Positions 1 to 7,615 of a stretch of 64,000 nt of DNA are shown here, piece by piece; position 1 is the first letter of the stretch, and every line of letters begins with the position of its first letter. The DNA is from Frankia sp. RB7 (lineage in GTDB: Bacteria > Pseudomonadota > Alphaproteobacteria > Rhizobiales > Xanthobacteraceae), in contig JAUEPE010000004.1 in NCBI GenBank assembly GCA_030403585.1, positions 124,001 to 188,000 on the forward strand. Direction: 5' to 3'. Made by a program: the position numbers and the translations under genes. The notes under the pieces were generated by a model. It had not been told where the DNA came from, did not search any database, and saw only the letters and a program-made list of their open reading frames with translations.

Positions 1-1059
1 AAATTCCTTGCGCAGCTTGCGCAGCAGGCCGAGCTCGGACTGGAAGTCGACATAATGCGGCAGCTTCAGATGCTCGACGAAGCCAGTCGCCTGGACGTTG
101 TCCGAATGCGACAACACGAATTCTTCATCTTGCGCCGGGGCTCCGACCTCTTCACCGAGCTCGCGAGCACGCAACGCCCGGTCGACCAGCGCCATCGACA
201 TGGTCTTGCGCTCGCTCTGGCCGAAGGCGAGGCCATAGCCGCGGGTGAAGCACGGCGCTTCCGTTGCCGAGCCCTTGAACTGGTTGACCATCTGGCACTC
301 CGTCAGCTCGATCGAGCCCAGCGGCACGGCAAAGCCGACGTCTTCCGTAGCGAACTCCACCTCGACCTCGCCGAAGCGGATCTCGCCGGCGAAGGGATGG
401 TTGCGACCGTAGCCACGCTGGGTGGAGTAGCCCATCGCCAGCAGAAAGCCCTCGTCGCCGCGGGCGAGATTTTGCAGCCGCAAATAGCGGTCCGCGGGGA
501 AGTTGAGCGGCTCGCGGGTGAGATCGCCGACGCTGGCGCCATCCTCTGCCTGCGGCGAGGTCTCGATCAGCCCGTCGCGACCCAGAATGTCGGTCACGCG
601 CGGCGTTGGCGCGGTCGAGGCTGCGGCCACGGCCGGTGCTTCCGGCACAAAGCCCTGGCTCAACGACGGATCGAGCAGGCGATGGGTGTAGTCGAAGGTG
701 GGTCCGAGGATCTGGCCGCCGGGAATGTCCTTGAAGGTCGAGGACACCCGCCGCTTCACCCGCATGGCGCCGGTGTCGACCGGCTCGCTGGCGCCGAACC
801 GCGGCAGGGTGGCGCGGAACGCACGAACCAGGAAGATCGCCTCGATCAGATCGCCGCGGGCCTGCTTGATCGCCAGCGCAGCAAGCTCGCGATCATAGAG
901 TGAACCCTCGCTCATGACACGATCGACAGCGAGCCCGAGCTGCTCGGATATCTGGTCGAGCGAGACTTCCGCGACGCTTTGGTCGCCGCGCCGCGCATTG
1001 GCGAGCAGGCGATGAGCGTTCTCGATGGCGCGTTCGCCGCCCTTGACTGCGACATACAT
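1..1059 (-). CDS. phnI: PhnI, carbon-phosphorus lyase core subunit (3' end outside window)
   Basis: PhnI is a subunit of the C-P lyase core complex PhnGHIJ and is needed for attachment of the phosphonate to the ribose of ATP with loss of adenine. Translation from the ATG at 1059 begins MYVAVKGGERAIENAHRLL, a typical PhnI N-terminus, and stays open to base 1, where it reads PHYVDFQSELGLLRKLRKEF. The visible 353 codons are close to the full family length of about 355-370 residues, so only a short C-terminal tail is missing. The start lies 3 nt after the phnH stop, indicating translational coupling. phnJKL and the rest of the C-P lyase set are expected beyond the left edge. The identification is firm. 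Confidence 0.95.
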   Translation of the reverse strand, partial: MYVAVKGGERAIENAHRLLANARRGDQSVAEVSLDQISEQLGLAVDRVMSEGSLYDRELAALAIKQARGDLIEAIFLVRAFRATLPRFGASEPVDTGAMRVKRRVSSTFKDIPGGQILGPTFDYTHRLLDPSLSQGFVPEAPAVAAASTAPTPRVTDILGRDGLIETSPQAEDGASVGDLTREPLNFPADRYLRLQNLARGDEGFLLAMGYSTQRGYGRNHPFAGEIRFGEVEVEFATEDVGFAVPLGSIELTECQMVNQFKGSATEAPCFTRGYGLAFGQSERKTMSMALVDRALRARELGEEVGAPAQDEEFVLSHSDNVQATGFVEHLKLPHYVDFQSELGLLRKLRKEF

Positions 1060-1062
1060 GCG

Positions 1063-1671
1063 TCAGCCTCCCTTGCTCATGACACGCGTGGTGCGGGGGA
1101 TCGCCACCACGGCATCATCGGCGACCAGAACCACGTCGATGCCACGCGGAAACAGCGTCTCGTTGAAACGCAGGCGTTCAAACAGGTCGAACGGTTTGAT
1201 CGAGGCGTGGAGCGTTGCGACACCGTCGATGCCGGGGCCTCGCAGCTCGAAGCTGCGGCCTGCGTCCAGGCTGTCGACCTGAATGATCACCGTGGTCGAA
1301 CGATCCGGATATTCGTTGGTGCCGAGCGCGAAACGTTCGAGCGAGGGCAGCGCACCGCCGTCACTGATCAACGCAAAGGCCGCGATGGAGGAGTCCTGGA
1401 TCACAGGCGCGCCGGTGTGGAACTTGAGCCATTTCAGAACGTCGGAACTTTCCGACATCCTCGCATCGAGCCAGAGCGGCGTGTCGTGGTCGAACAGCGT
1501 CAGCGCGATTGCCGCGGTGCCGCGCATCATCGGGCCGGACGTTCCCGCCATCGGCACGATGCGCTGGACCGCGCCCGGCCGCGCCATCGCGTCCATGACC
1601 GAGCGAAAGGTCGATTGCGCCGACAATACCTTGTCGACGAAACCGGGCGGCAATTCCGCAATCGTGGTCAT
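1063..1671 (-). CDS. phnH: PhnH, C-P lyase core subunit
   Basis: PhnH (202 aa) is a dimeric subunit of the PhnGHIJ C-P lyase complex. The protein begins MTTIAELPPGFVDKVLSAQ and carries the PhnH-typical MARPG turn early on (AMARPGAVQRIVP). I chose the ATG at 1671 over an upstream in-frame start because it lies 4 nt after the phnG stop, follows purine-rich GTGAGG, and matches the family N-terminus. The gene sits tightly between phnG and phnI in a leftward operon, so it should share the phosphate-starvation and PhnF control seen upstream of phnG. Confidence 0.93.
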   Translation of the reverse strand: MTTIAELPPGFVDKVLSAQSTFRSVMDAMARPGAVQRIVPMAGTSGPMMRGTAAIALTLFDHDTPLWLDARMSESSDVLKWLKFHTGAPVIQDSSIAAFALISDGGALPSLERFALGTNEYPDRSTTVIIQVDSLDAGRSFELRGPGIDGVATLHASIKPFDLFERLRFNETLFPRGIDVVLVADDAVVAIPRTTRVMSKGG

Positions 1672-1675
1672 GGCC

Positions 1676-2131
1676 TCACCCCTCACCGCGCACCATGGTG
1701 TAGAAATCAACCTTCGTCGCAGCGGTCTCTTCCGCCGCCTGCTTGCGCCGAATCATAAGCTGCTCTCGCAACGGCGCGATAACGTCGCGCTCCACCAGCC
1801 CACCAAAGTCGCGCGACTGCACCAGCGCGTCGCACAGAGCGATCAGCCGCGCCTTCTCACCATCGCGCCCCAGCGTGTAACCGAAACCGACCTCGCCGCT
1901 CGCGAGCCGCACCGCCGCGCGCGACACCGTGGCTTCGCCGAGATTGAACGGCGCGCCGTCGCCGCCGACCCGGCCGCGCAGCATCACCAGACCGTTCTCC
2001 GGTTCGCGCAGATCCTGATGGCCGGGCAGGGGAATCGCGCGGAGGCGGGCGGCGATCTCGCCCGCCTCCGCGTGCGCCAGCACGGCCATGGCGGCCTGGC
2101 GCTGCGCTTGCTGGGTGTTGTGCTGGGTCAC
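1676..2131 (-). CDS. phnG: PhnG, C-P lyase core subunit
   Basis: PhnG (about 151 aa) is the small core subunit that pairs with PhnI in the C-P lyase complex. Recognisable segments are AAMAVLAHAEAGEIAARL near the N-terminus and GEATVSRAAVRL, followed by GFGYTLGRD, in the middle. The open frame reaches back to a TTG at 2191, but that codon lies inside the operator palindrome and the extra residues do not fit the family. The GTG at 2131, preceded by GGTGGA at 2136-2141, gives the usual length of about 150 residues. Another GTG at 2140 is possible. It is the first gene of the leftward phnGHI operon. Confidence 0.88.
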   Translation of the reverse strand: MTQHNTQQAQRQAAMAVLAHAEAGEIAARLRAIPLPGHQDLREPENGLVMLRGRVGGDGAPFNLGEATVSRAAVRLASGEVGFGYTLGRDGEKARLIALCDALVQSRDFGGLVERDVIAPLREQLMIRRKQAAEETAATKVDFYTMVRGEG

Positions 2132-2166
2132 CGAATCCACCGAACTTTTGACAAACCTTGCCGAAT

Positions 2167-2196
2167 TCAAGTTGTCTATGATAGTAGACAACTTGA
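2167..2196. promoter_or_regulatory. Perfect palindrome, probable PhnF operator
   Basis: TCAAGTTGTCTA and its exact reverse complement TAGACAACTTGA are separated by 6 nt. The palindrome lies in the phnG/phnF divergent region, overlaps the inferred -10 of phnG and is 63 nt upstream of the phnF ATG. PhnF belongs to the HutC branch of GntR regulators, which bind short palindromes in their own divergent promoters. That this is its site is inferred from position and symmetry. Confidence 0.75.
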
Positions 2197-2226
2197 TACG
2201 GAAGCGCCATGACTGTTTCGTGACAA
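2193..2226 (-). promoter_or_regulatory. Pho-box promoter of phnGHI
   Basis: On the minus strand TTGTCAC (2226-2220), four bases, then CAGTCAT (2215-2209) match the 7+4 repeat layout of PhoB sites (consensus CTGTCAT-N4-CTGTCAT). Ten bases further downstream is TATCAA (2198-2193), a plausible -10 at the spacing usual for PhoB-activated promoters that lack a good -35. The -10 overlaps the palindrome at 2167-2196, so activation by PhoB and repression at the operator would meet on one promoter. Confidence 0.65.
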
Positions 2227-2259
2227 ACGTGTGATTTTCGGGCTAGGCTGGCCACCGAC

Positions 2260-2988
2260 ATGAGCATGCAGGACACCGCCTCCTCAGGCGTCGCGCTGTG
2301 GCGCCTCGTTGCCGACGGCATCGAGCGCGGCATCGCCGATGGCCGTTTTGCCGCAGGCGACAAATTGCCGGGCGAGATGGAGATCGCCGAAACCTATCGC
2401 GTCAATCGCCACACCGTGCGGCGCGCGCTGGCAGCGCTTGCCGAGCGCGGCATCGTGCGCGCTGAGCGCGGCAGCGGAACCTATGTCGAAGCGCAGAAGC
2501 TCGCTTATCCGTTGCGCTCGCGCACGCGCTTCTCGGAGATCGTCGGCGCGGACGGCCGCGAGCCGCATGGCCGGATGATCGAGGCGTCAGAAGATGTCGC
2601 AACCCGTGAGCTGGCGCGGGAGCTGGGATTGAAGACCGGCGCACCGCTGGTGCGGATCGAGGCCATCCGCCTCGCCGACCGCACGCCGATCTGCGTCTCC
2701 ACGACGTGGTTGTCGGCGGACCTGTTTCCAGGCGCGGGCACGGTGTTTGCCGCGACGCGCTCGATGACGAAGATGCTCGAGCATTACGGGATCGGCGATT
2801 ATCGCCGCGGAGCGACCCGGATCACCGCCGGCATCGTCGACGCCACTGACGCCGCGCGGCTCGACCTGCCGCTCGGGCGGCCGATCCTGGTGGTCGATGC
2901 GACGGACCTCGATATCGAGGGCAAGCCGCTGGTGACGAAGCACTCGCGGTTCGCGGCCGAGCGGGTGGAGTTTTTGGTGGAGCCGTAG
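2260..2988 (+). CDS. phnF: PhnF, GntR/HutC-family repressor of phosphonate genes
   Basis: This 242-aa regulator has an N-terminal winged helix (residues about 12-75) containing the GntR signature EMEIAETYRVNRHTVRRAL and a wing with ERGSGTYV, followed by a UTRA ligand-binding domain (about 95-240) as in HutC-type members. It is divergent from phnGHI, the usual position of phnF. A palindrome at 2167-2196 in the shared promoter is the likely binding site. No strong ribosome-binding site precedes the ATG at 2260, and the second ATG at 2266 is an alternative. The ligand is probably a phosphonate or a C-P lyase intermediate, which the sequence cannot settle. Confidence 0.9.
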   Translation: MSMQDTASSGVALWRLVADGIERGIADGRFAAGDKLPGEMEIAETYRVNRHTVRRALAALAERGIVRAERGSGTYVEAQKLAYPLRSRTRFSEIVGADGREPHGRMIEASEDVATRELARELGLKTGAPLVRIEAIRLADRTPICVSTTWLSADLFPGAGTVFAATRSMTKMLEHYGIGDYRRGATRITAGIVDATDAARLDLPLGRPILVVDATDLDIEGKPLVTKHSRFAAERVEFLVEP

Positions 2989-2995
2989 GCTTCTT

Positions 2996-3159
2996 CCCCT
3001 CTCCCCTTGCGGGCCTTGCAGGAGAGGGTGGCTCGCCGCGAAGCAGCGAGACGGGTGAGGGATATCTCTCCGCAGGCAAACCTCTTGCAACTGAAATCGC
3101 GGAGGCAACCCCTCATCCGGCGCTTCGCGCCACCTTCTCCCGCAAGGGGAGAAGGGAAG
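2996..3159. repeat. Intergenic palindromic repeat of the CCCCTTGCGGG type
   Basis: Between the convergent phnF and phnE genes, a left arm with CCCCTCTCCCCTTGCGGG is answered about 130 nt later by an inverted arm with CTCCCGCAAGGGGAGAAGGG. Inner segments (GAGACGGGTGAGGG and CCCCTCATCCGGCG) also pair. The same CCCCTTGCGGG core recurs at 60652-60904 in this window. This class of mobile palindromic unit is common between rhizobial genes. It may fold at the RNA level and act as a two-way transcription end, but no T-run was seen. Confidence 0.7.
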
Positions 3160-3177
3160 TGGAGTTCGTGGCTGTGA

Positions 3178-4026
3178 TCAGGCCACAGCCCTTCGCCCAA
3201 TAATCGCAAACCGCAGCTTGCTCGAAATGAAATCAATCGCTGCGACCGCGACGAGGATCATCAGGATCAGGAACGACACCTTCTGCCATTCCAGCACACG
3301 GATCTGCTCGGCGAGCTGCAGGCCGATACCGCCGGCACCGACGATGCCGATGATGGTGGCCGAGCGCGTGTTCGATTCGATGAAATAGAGCACCTGGCCC
3401 GCGATCACGGGCAGCACCTGCGGCAACAGACCGAAGCGGATCTCGTGCAAGGCGCTGCCGCCGGAGGCGCGGATGCCCTCGACCTGCTTCTGGTCGGCGC
3501 CTTCGATCGCCTCCGAGAACAGTTTGCCGAAGGCGCCGAAATCCGACACGGCGATGGCCAGCACGCCGGCGAACGGGCCGAGCCCGACGACGTTGATCCA
3601 TACCAGCGCCCAGATCAGCGTATCGACGCCGCGGATCGAATCCAGGAAACGACGCACCGGAAAGCGGAGGATTTTCGACGGCACCACGTTGCGCGCAGCA
3701 AACAGGCTGACCGGCAGCGCGAACAGCGCGGCCAGCGTGGTGCCGAGCAGCGCGATCGACAGCGTCTCGCCCATCGCCTTCAGATAGAGCGGCAGCGACG
3801 AGCCGGGATCGGGCGGGATCATCATCATGCTGATCCAGCCGAGCTGGCTGAGACCGTTGAAGAGCCGTGACGGCGAAAAATCGAGATCGACCAGGCCATA
3901 GACGAAAATGGCGAGCGCCGCGACGATCATGGCCGGCGTTGCGAGCCGCGCGGCGGCCGGCCGCTCGAACACATCGGGATAGCGCGCGCGGATCTCTGCG
4001 GTGTCGACTTCCGGCCGCTTGCTCAC
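3178..4026 (-). CDS. phnE: Phosphonate ABC transporter permease PhnE (second copy)
   Basis: This 282-aa inner-membrane permease of the phosphonate importer has a short cytoplasmic N-terminus and then about six hydrophobic segments. The cytoplasmic EAA loop, which contacts the ATPase, reads EGIRASGGSALHEIRFGLLP near residues 190-210, and the typical IIGIVGAGGIGLQL segment follows. Its start overlaps the stop of the upstream permease gene by 4 nt (ATGA, 4023-4026), so the two permeases are probably made together and form a heterodimer. It is the last gene of phnCDEE and ends just before the palindromic repeat facing phnF. Confidence 0.93.
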   Translation of the reverse strand: MSKRPEVDTAEIRARYPDVFERPAAARLATPAMIVAALAIFVYGLVDLDFSPSRLFNGLSQLGWISMMMIPPDPGSSLPLYLKAMGETLSIALLGTTLAALFALPVSLFAARNVVPSKILRFPVRRFLDSIRGVDTLIWALVWINVVGLGPFAGVLAIAVSDFGAFGKLFSEAIEGADQKQVEGIRASGGSALHEIRFGLLPQVLPVIAGQVLYFIESNTRSATIIGIVGAGGIGLQLAEQIRVLEWQKVSFLILMILVAVAAIDFISSKLRFAIIGRRAVA

Positions 4027-4907
4027 GTCCGCGCCTCCTTGCCGAACAGGCGGCCGCGCACCCAGCCGGTCGTGATGTCGATCAGGAAGACCGTAACGAT
4101 GATGGTTACGAGAATGGCGCTGACATCGGAGTAGTAGAACTTGCGGATCGCGACGATCAGCTCCTGTCCGATGCCGCCGGCACCGACGAAACCCATCACC
4201 GAAGCCTCGCGCACATTGATCTCGAAACGCAAGAGCGCGTAGCTGGCGTAGCCCGCCGAGACCTGCGGCAGGATCGCGAAGCGCATGCAGGAGAGCCAGC
4301 TCGCGCCGGTCGAGCGGATACCTTCGACCGGCTTCATGTCGGCGTTCTCGACGATCTCCGAAAACAGCTTCCCGAGCGCGCCGGTGGAGTGGATCGCGAT
4401 CGCGAGCACGCCCGCCATCGGCCCGAGGCCGAAGGCGATCACGAAGATCAGCGCGAACACGATGCCCGGCACGGTACGGGCGAATTCGAGCAGCCGCCGC
4501 ACCGCGAAGCGCAGCCAGGGTGCCGGCGACGTATTCTCAGCCGCGAGGAAATTGAGCGCGAACGCGAGGACCGCTCCAATCAGCGTGCCGACATAGCTGA
4601 TCAGCAGGGTTTCGGCGAGCAGCTTCAACCATTTGTGCCAACCCCAGAACCACTCGCCAAAATTGGTCCAGACCCGCTGACCGTTGTCGAGCGTGAAAAT
4701 GCGGTCGAAATAGCTGACGAAATTGCCGAAATAGGTGAAGAAGGTGCGCAAATTAACTTCGGCGCCGATCGAGGCCACGATCAGAGCAGCGATGAACAGC
4801 CCGGCGCCCGCCGCAAGCCGCAGGCGCTTGCGTGCAACCGCCTTGCGGTAGGCCGCATTCAGCACGGCGAGCTGCTGCTCAGGGAGAATCGAAACGGCGA
4901 GCGTCAT
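4023..4907 (-). CDS. phnE: Phosphonate ABC transporter permease PhnE (first copy)
   Basis: This 294-aa membrane permease is homologous to its downstream partner. It has an N-terminal hydrophobic segment (LFIAALIVASIGAEV, about 37-51), a core of five further membrane spans, an EAA loop (EGIRSTGASWLSCMRFAILP, about 195-215) and VMGFVGAGGIGQEL. Together with PhnC and the second PhnE it forms the membrane part of the importer. It starts about 20 nt after the T-tract of the hairpin at 4925-4956, so its transcription depends on read-through from phnD. The ribosome-binding site is weak. Confidence 0.93.
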   Translation of the reverse strand: MTLAVSILPEQQLAVLNAAYRKAVARKRLRLAAGAGLFIAALIVASIGAEVNLRTFFTYFGNFVSYFDRIFTLDNGQRVWTNFGEWFWGWHKWLKLLAETLLISYVGTLIGAVLAFALNFLAAENTSPAPWLRFAVRRLLEFARTVPGIVFALIFVIAFGLGPMAGVLAIAIHSTGALGKLFSEIVENADMKPVEGIRSTGASWLSCMRFAILPQVSAGYASYALLRFEINVREASVMGFVGAGGIGQELIVAIRKFYYSDVSAILVTIIVTVFLIDITTGWVRGRLFGKEART

Positions 4908-4924
4908 GTGTTCGACGGTCCATC

Positions 4925-4956
4925 AAGAAAAAGAGCCGGGTCCGTCGACCCGGCTC
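4925..4956 (-). terminator. Intra-operon rho-independent terminator between phnD and phnE
   Basis: On the minus strand GAGCCGGGTC and GACCCGGCTC form a perfect 10-bp GC-rich stem with a 4-nt loop (GACG), followed directly by TTTTTCTT. The element lies after the phnD stop and before the first phnE. It is a good intrinsic terminator that would let the binding protein be made in excess over the permeases, or stabilise the upstream mRNA 3' end. Confidence 0.85.
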
Positions 4957-4978
4957 GAGTAGCATCGTCCTGACGAGA

Positions 4979-5908
4979 TCAGGACGCCTTCTTGCGCAAA
5001 GCGTCGACGAACTTAATCAGCTCGATGGTCTTGTTGTAATCGTCGTTGGCGATCGGCTCCCACGGCTTGTTCTTGCCGTCGGAGAGCTTCTTGAACGCAT
5101 CGGGGTCCTTCTGCGCCGCATCCAGGAAGGCCTTCTTGATCGCGGCCTTCATGTCGTCGGGGAGGTCGCTGAGATAGGCGTAGGGCGAATTGATGATGAG
5201 GTCGGACTTCACGATGATGCGGAAGTCCTCCTTCTTCATCACTGTGCCGTCTGCCGACTTCACCATGCCCTTGTTGAGCATGCGGGTCAGGTTGGAATCG
5301 TCGTCCGCGTTCCACCAGTTGGCGGCAACGTCGACAGTGCCCTGGGCCAACGCCAGCACGGCGTTCTCGTGGCTGCCGGTGAAGAGCACCTTGGAGAAAT
5401 AGGCGTCGGGATCGATTCCCATCGCGTTCAGCTTGAAGCGGGGCATGTTGTTGCCCGAGGTCGAGTTCGGATCGACCAGGCCGAGATTCTTGCCCTTGAG
5501 GTCCTCGACCTTCTGGTACGGCGACTTGGCCAGCACGTAGAACACCGAGTAATAGCCCTTCGAGCCGTCGGCGTTGACGTCGATCACGAAGGCGTCGGTC
5601 TTGACGCCGGTCAGGCGGGCGCGTGCGAACGAGGCGGGACCGTAATAGCCGATCTGGATGTTGCCGGCGCGCTGGCCTTCGATGACCGCAGCGTAGTCGT
5701 TGGCGACACGCAGGGTCACCTTGATGCCGAGTTCCTTCGACAGATAGTTGACGAAGGGACCGTAGCGCTCGGTGACGCCCGAGCCGTTCTCGGCCGGGAT
5801 CACGGCGAAGGTGATCTCCGGATATTTCGTCTTCCAGTCTTCGGCGGAGGCGGATCCGGCGAAGGTGAGCGCGGCGGCGCCGGCAAGAATGAGTCTGCGA
5901 GTGATCAT
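4979..5908 (-). CDS. phnD: Phosphonate ABC transporter substrate-binding protein PhnD
   Basis: This 309-aa periplasmic protein captures phosphonates and delivers them to the PhnCEE importer. A signal peptide is evident (MITRRLILAGAAALTFAGSA, cleavage near SASA-ED at about residue 22). The mature part has the PhnD landmarks NDYAAVIEG, GYYGPASFARA and DPNSTSGNNMPRFKL, the last being part of the phosphonate pocket. The length matches the family. It is second in phnCDEE, 64 nt after phnC, and is followed by a strong terminator, consistent with extra transcript for the binding protein. Confidence 0.95.
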   Translation of the reverse strand: MITRRLILAGAAALTFAGSASAEDWKTKYPEITFAVIPAENGSGVTERYGPFVNYLSKELGIKVTLRVANDYAAVIEGQRAGNIQIGYYGPASFARARLTGVKTDAFVIDVNADGSKGYYSVFYVLAKSPYQKVEDLKGKNLGLVDPNSTSGNNMPRFKLNAMGIDPDAYFSKVLFTGSHENAVLALAQGTVDVAANWWNADDDSNLTRMLNKGMVKSADGTVMKKEDFRIIVKSDLIINSPYAYLSDLPDDMKAAIKKAFLDAAQKDPDAFKKLSDGKNKPWEPIANDDYNKTIELIKFVDALRKKAS

Positions 5909-5972
5909 GATACTCTCTTCATCGGTTGGGGTCGGTTGACGCGAACAGTAAATTAAACAAGTGCGGTGAGGC

Positions 5973-6782
5973 TCAGGCCGCCGCAGCCGTTCCGAGTGCC
6001 GGGACGCCCTCAGGCACCGGCGCAGATGTGCCGCCCATGACGTCGGCGGCCTCGAGATCGTAGAGCTCGCGCGCGACGAGATCTGTCAGCGCGGACGGCG
6101 CGCCGTCGAACACCACGCGGCCCTGCGCCATCCCGATCAGGCGGTCGCAATAGCTGCGCGCCAGGTCGAGCGAATGCAGATTGCAGAGCACGGTGATGCC
6201 AAAGTGCTTGTTGATGCGCAAAAGCGCATCCATCACGATCTTGGTATTGCGCGGGTCGAGCGATGCGATCGGCTCGTCGGCGAGGATGATGTCGGGCTGC
6301 TGCACCAGCGCCCGCGCGATCGCCACGCGCTGCTGCTGGCCGCCGGAGAGCTGGTCGGCACGCTGGGCGGCGAGCGAGGCGATATCGAACTGCTCCAGCG
6401 CCGACATCGCCAGCGCCTTGTCCTGCTCGGGCCAGGTCTGCGACAACGAGCGCCAGGCCGGCATCTTTGCGAGACGTCCCATCAGGACATTGGTCAGCAC
6501 GTCGAGCCGGCCGACCAGATTGAACTGCTGGAAAATCATCGCCGATCGCGCGCGCCACTGGCGCAGCTCCTTGCCGCGCAGCGCCGTCACATCGAGACCA
6601 TCGAACAGGATCCGACCCTGCGTCGGCGTCGCCAGACGATTGATCATGCGCAGCATGGTCGACTTGCCGGCGCCAGAGCGCCCGATCACACCGACGAAGC
6701 CGCCGGGGGAAATTTGAAACGAAGCGTCGTCCACCGCGGCTTTTGCGCCGAAGCGGCACGTCAGACCTTCAACCACCAGCAT
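5973..6782 (-). CDS. phnC: Phosphonate ABC transporter ATP-binding protein PhnC
   Basis: This 269-aa ATPase of the phosphonate importer has Walker [10 protein letters not shown] (residues about 34-42), a Q-loop in [20 protein letters not shown], signature [15 protein letters not shown], Walker [14 protein letters not shown] and switch histidine in [11 protein letters not shown]. The MIFQQFNLV and NVLMGRL segments are typical of PhnC rather than of other amino-acid or sulfonate ATPases. The ATG at 6782 has TGGAG 7 nt upstream. It heads phnCDEE, and a two-unit Pho box on its own strand lies about 45-60 nt upstream. Confidence 0.95.
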   Translation of the reverse strand: MLVVEGLTCRFGAKAAVDDASFQISPGGFVGVIGRSGAGKSTMLRMINRLATPTQGRILFDGLDVTALRGKELRQWRARSAMIFQQFNLVGRLDVLTNVLMGRLAKMPAWRSLSQTWPEQDKALAMSALEQFDIASLAAQRADQLSGGQQQRVAIARALVQQPDIILADEPIASLDPRNTKIVMDALLRINKHFGITVLCNLHSLDLARSYCDRLIGMAQGRVVFDGAPSALTDLVARELYDLEAADVMGGTSAPVPEGVPALGTAAAA

Positions 6783-6825
6783 GCAGGGCTCCAGAGTAGC
6801 TGGGACCCACCGCTAACGCCGGCAC

Positions 6826-6843
6826 TTGACACTTGTGTGACAC
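6826..6843 (-). promoter_or_regulatory. Pho box reading toward phnC
   Basis: On the minus strand GTGTCAC-ACAA-GTGTCAA (6843 to 6826) gives two TGTCA-cored heptamers exactly 11 bp apart, the geometry of PhoB sites. It is 44 nt upstream of the phnC ATG. No convincing -10 was found at the expected place (TTAGCG is the closest), so the promoter itself is less certain than the box. Confidence 0.6.
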
Positions 6844-6880
6844 GAGCACTGCGGTGCGGCGTTGCTACACACCTCATCCC

Positions 6881-6909
6881 CTGTCATCGCATCGTCATGA
6901 CATTGTCAT
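6881..6909 (+). promoter_or_regulatory. Three-unit Pho box reading toward the transferase-phnM operon
   Basis: CTGTCAT-CGCA-TCGTCAT-GACA-TTGTCAT places three heptamers at an exact 11-bp period. The first is a perfect consensus unit and all three end in GTCAT. It lies 47 nt before the ATG at 6956. This is a strong candidate PhoB site controlling the rightward phosphonate genes under phosphate starvation. Another Pho box on the opposite strand lies 37 nt to the left. Confidence 0.8.
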
Positions 6910-6955
6910 CAGGCCACTCGAAGAGAACCGCCTCCCTCGGACTTTTGGATACACC

Positions 6956-7615
6956 ATGGCCGCCAAAGCGCTCTCGGTCGAACCGACCATCGATCCTTCC
7001 GCGAAGCTGCACGAGACCCGGCTCGGTGCCTATACCGAGGTCGGTGCGCGCACGATCCTGAATGAAGTGGCGATGGGCGATTACTCCTATGTCGTGAACG
7101 ACGCGCAGATCACCTACACCACCATCGGAAAATTCTGCTCGATCGCGGCGATGACCCGCATCAATCCCGGCAATCATCCGATGCATCGCGCCACGCAGGC
7201 GCACTTCACCTACCGCTCCAGCGCCTACTTTCCGGGCGAGAGCGACGACACCGATTTCTTCGACTGGCGACGCCAGCATCACGTCCATATCGGCCATGAC
7301 GTCTGGATCGGCCATGGCGCGGTCGTGCTGCCGGGCCGCAACATCGGCACCGGCGCGGTGATCGCGGCCGGCGCCATCGTCACCAAGGACGTGCCGGCCT
7401 ATACCATCGTCGCCGGCAATCCCGCGCGCATCGTGCGACGCCGATTCTCGGAAGAGGTTGCCGGACGGCTGGCCAGGCTGGCATGGTGGGACTGGGATCA
7501 CGACAAATTGCGTGAAGCGCTGCCCAATTTCCGCAAGCTCGCGATTGAAGATTTCCTGACGGCATACGAAGCAGGGGCAAGTTCCTCTTCCAGCAAACGA
7601 AGCGCGGTCGCGTGA
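6956..7615 (+). CDS. Hexapeptide-repeat acetyltransferase of the phosphonate operon
   Basis: This 219-aa protein has a left-handed beta-helix (about residues 8-165) of hexapeptide turns such as [33 protein letters not shown] and [13 protein letters not shown], with an active-site-like histidine in [14 protein letters not shown]. It resembles the DapH/xenobiotic acetyltransferase-like protein often encoded with phn genes and called a phosphonate metabolism transferase. The acceptor is unknown; acetylation of aminoalkylphosphonates or of a pathway intermediate is possible. I chose the ATG at 6956 because [18 protein letters not shown] fits the family start and lies after the Pho box. Its stop overlaps the phnM start by 4 nt (GTGA). 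Confidence 0.85.
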   Translation: MAAKALSVEPTIDPSAKLHETRLGAYTEVGARTILNEVAMGDYSYVVNDAQITYTTIGKFCSIAAMTRINPGNHPMHRATQAHFTYRSSAYFPGESDDTDFFDWRRQHHVHIGHDVWIGHGAVVLPGRNIGTGAVIAAGAIVTKDVPAYTIVAGNPARIVRRRFSEEVAGRLARLAWWDWDHDKLREALPNFRKLAIEDFLTAYEAGASSSSSKRSAVA

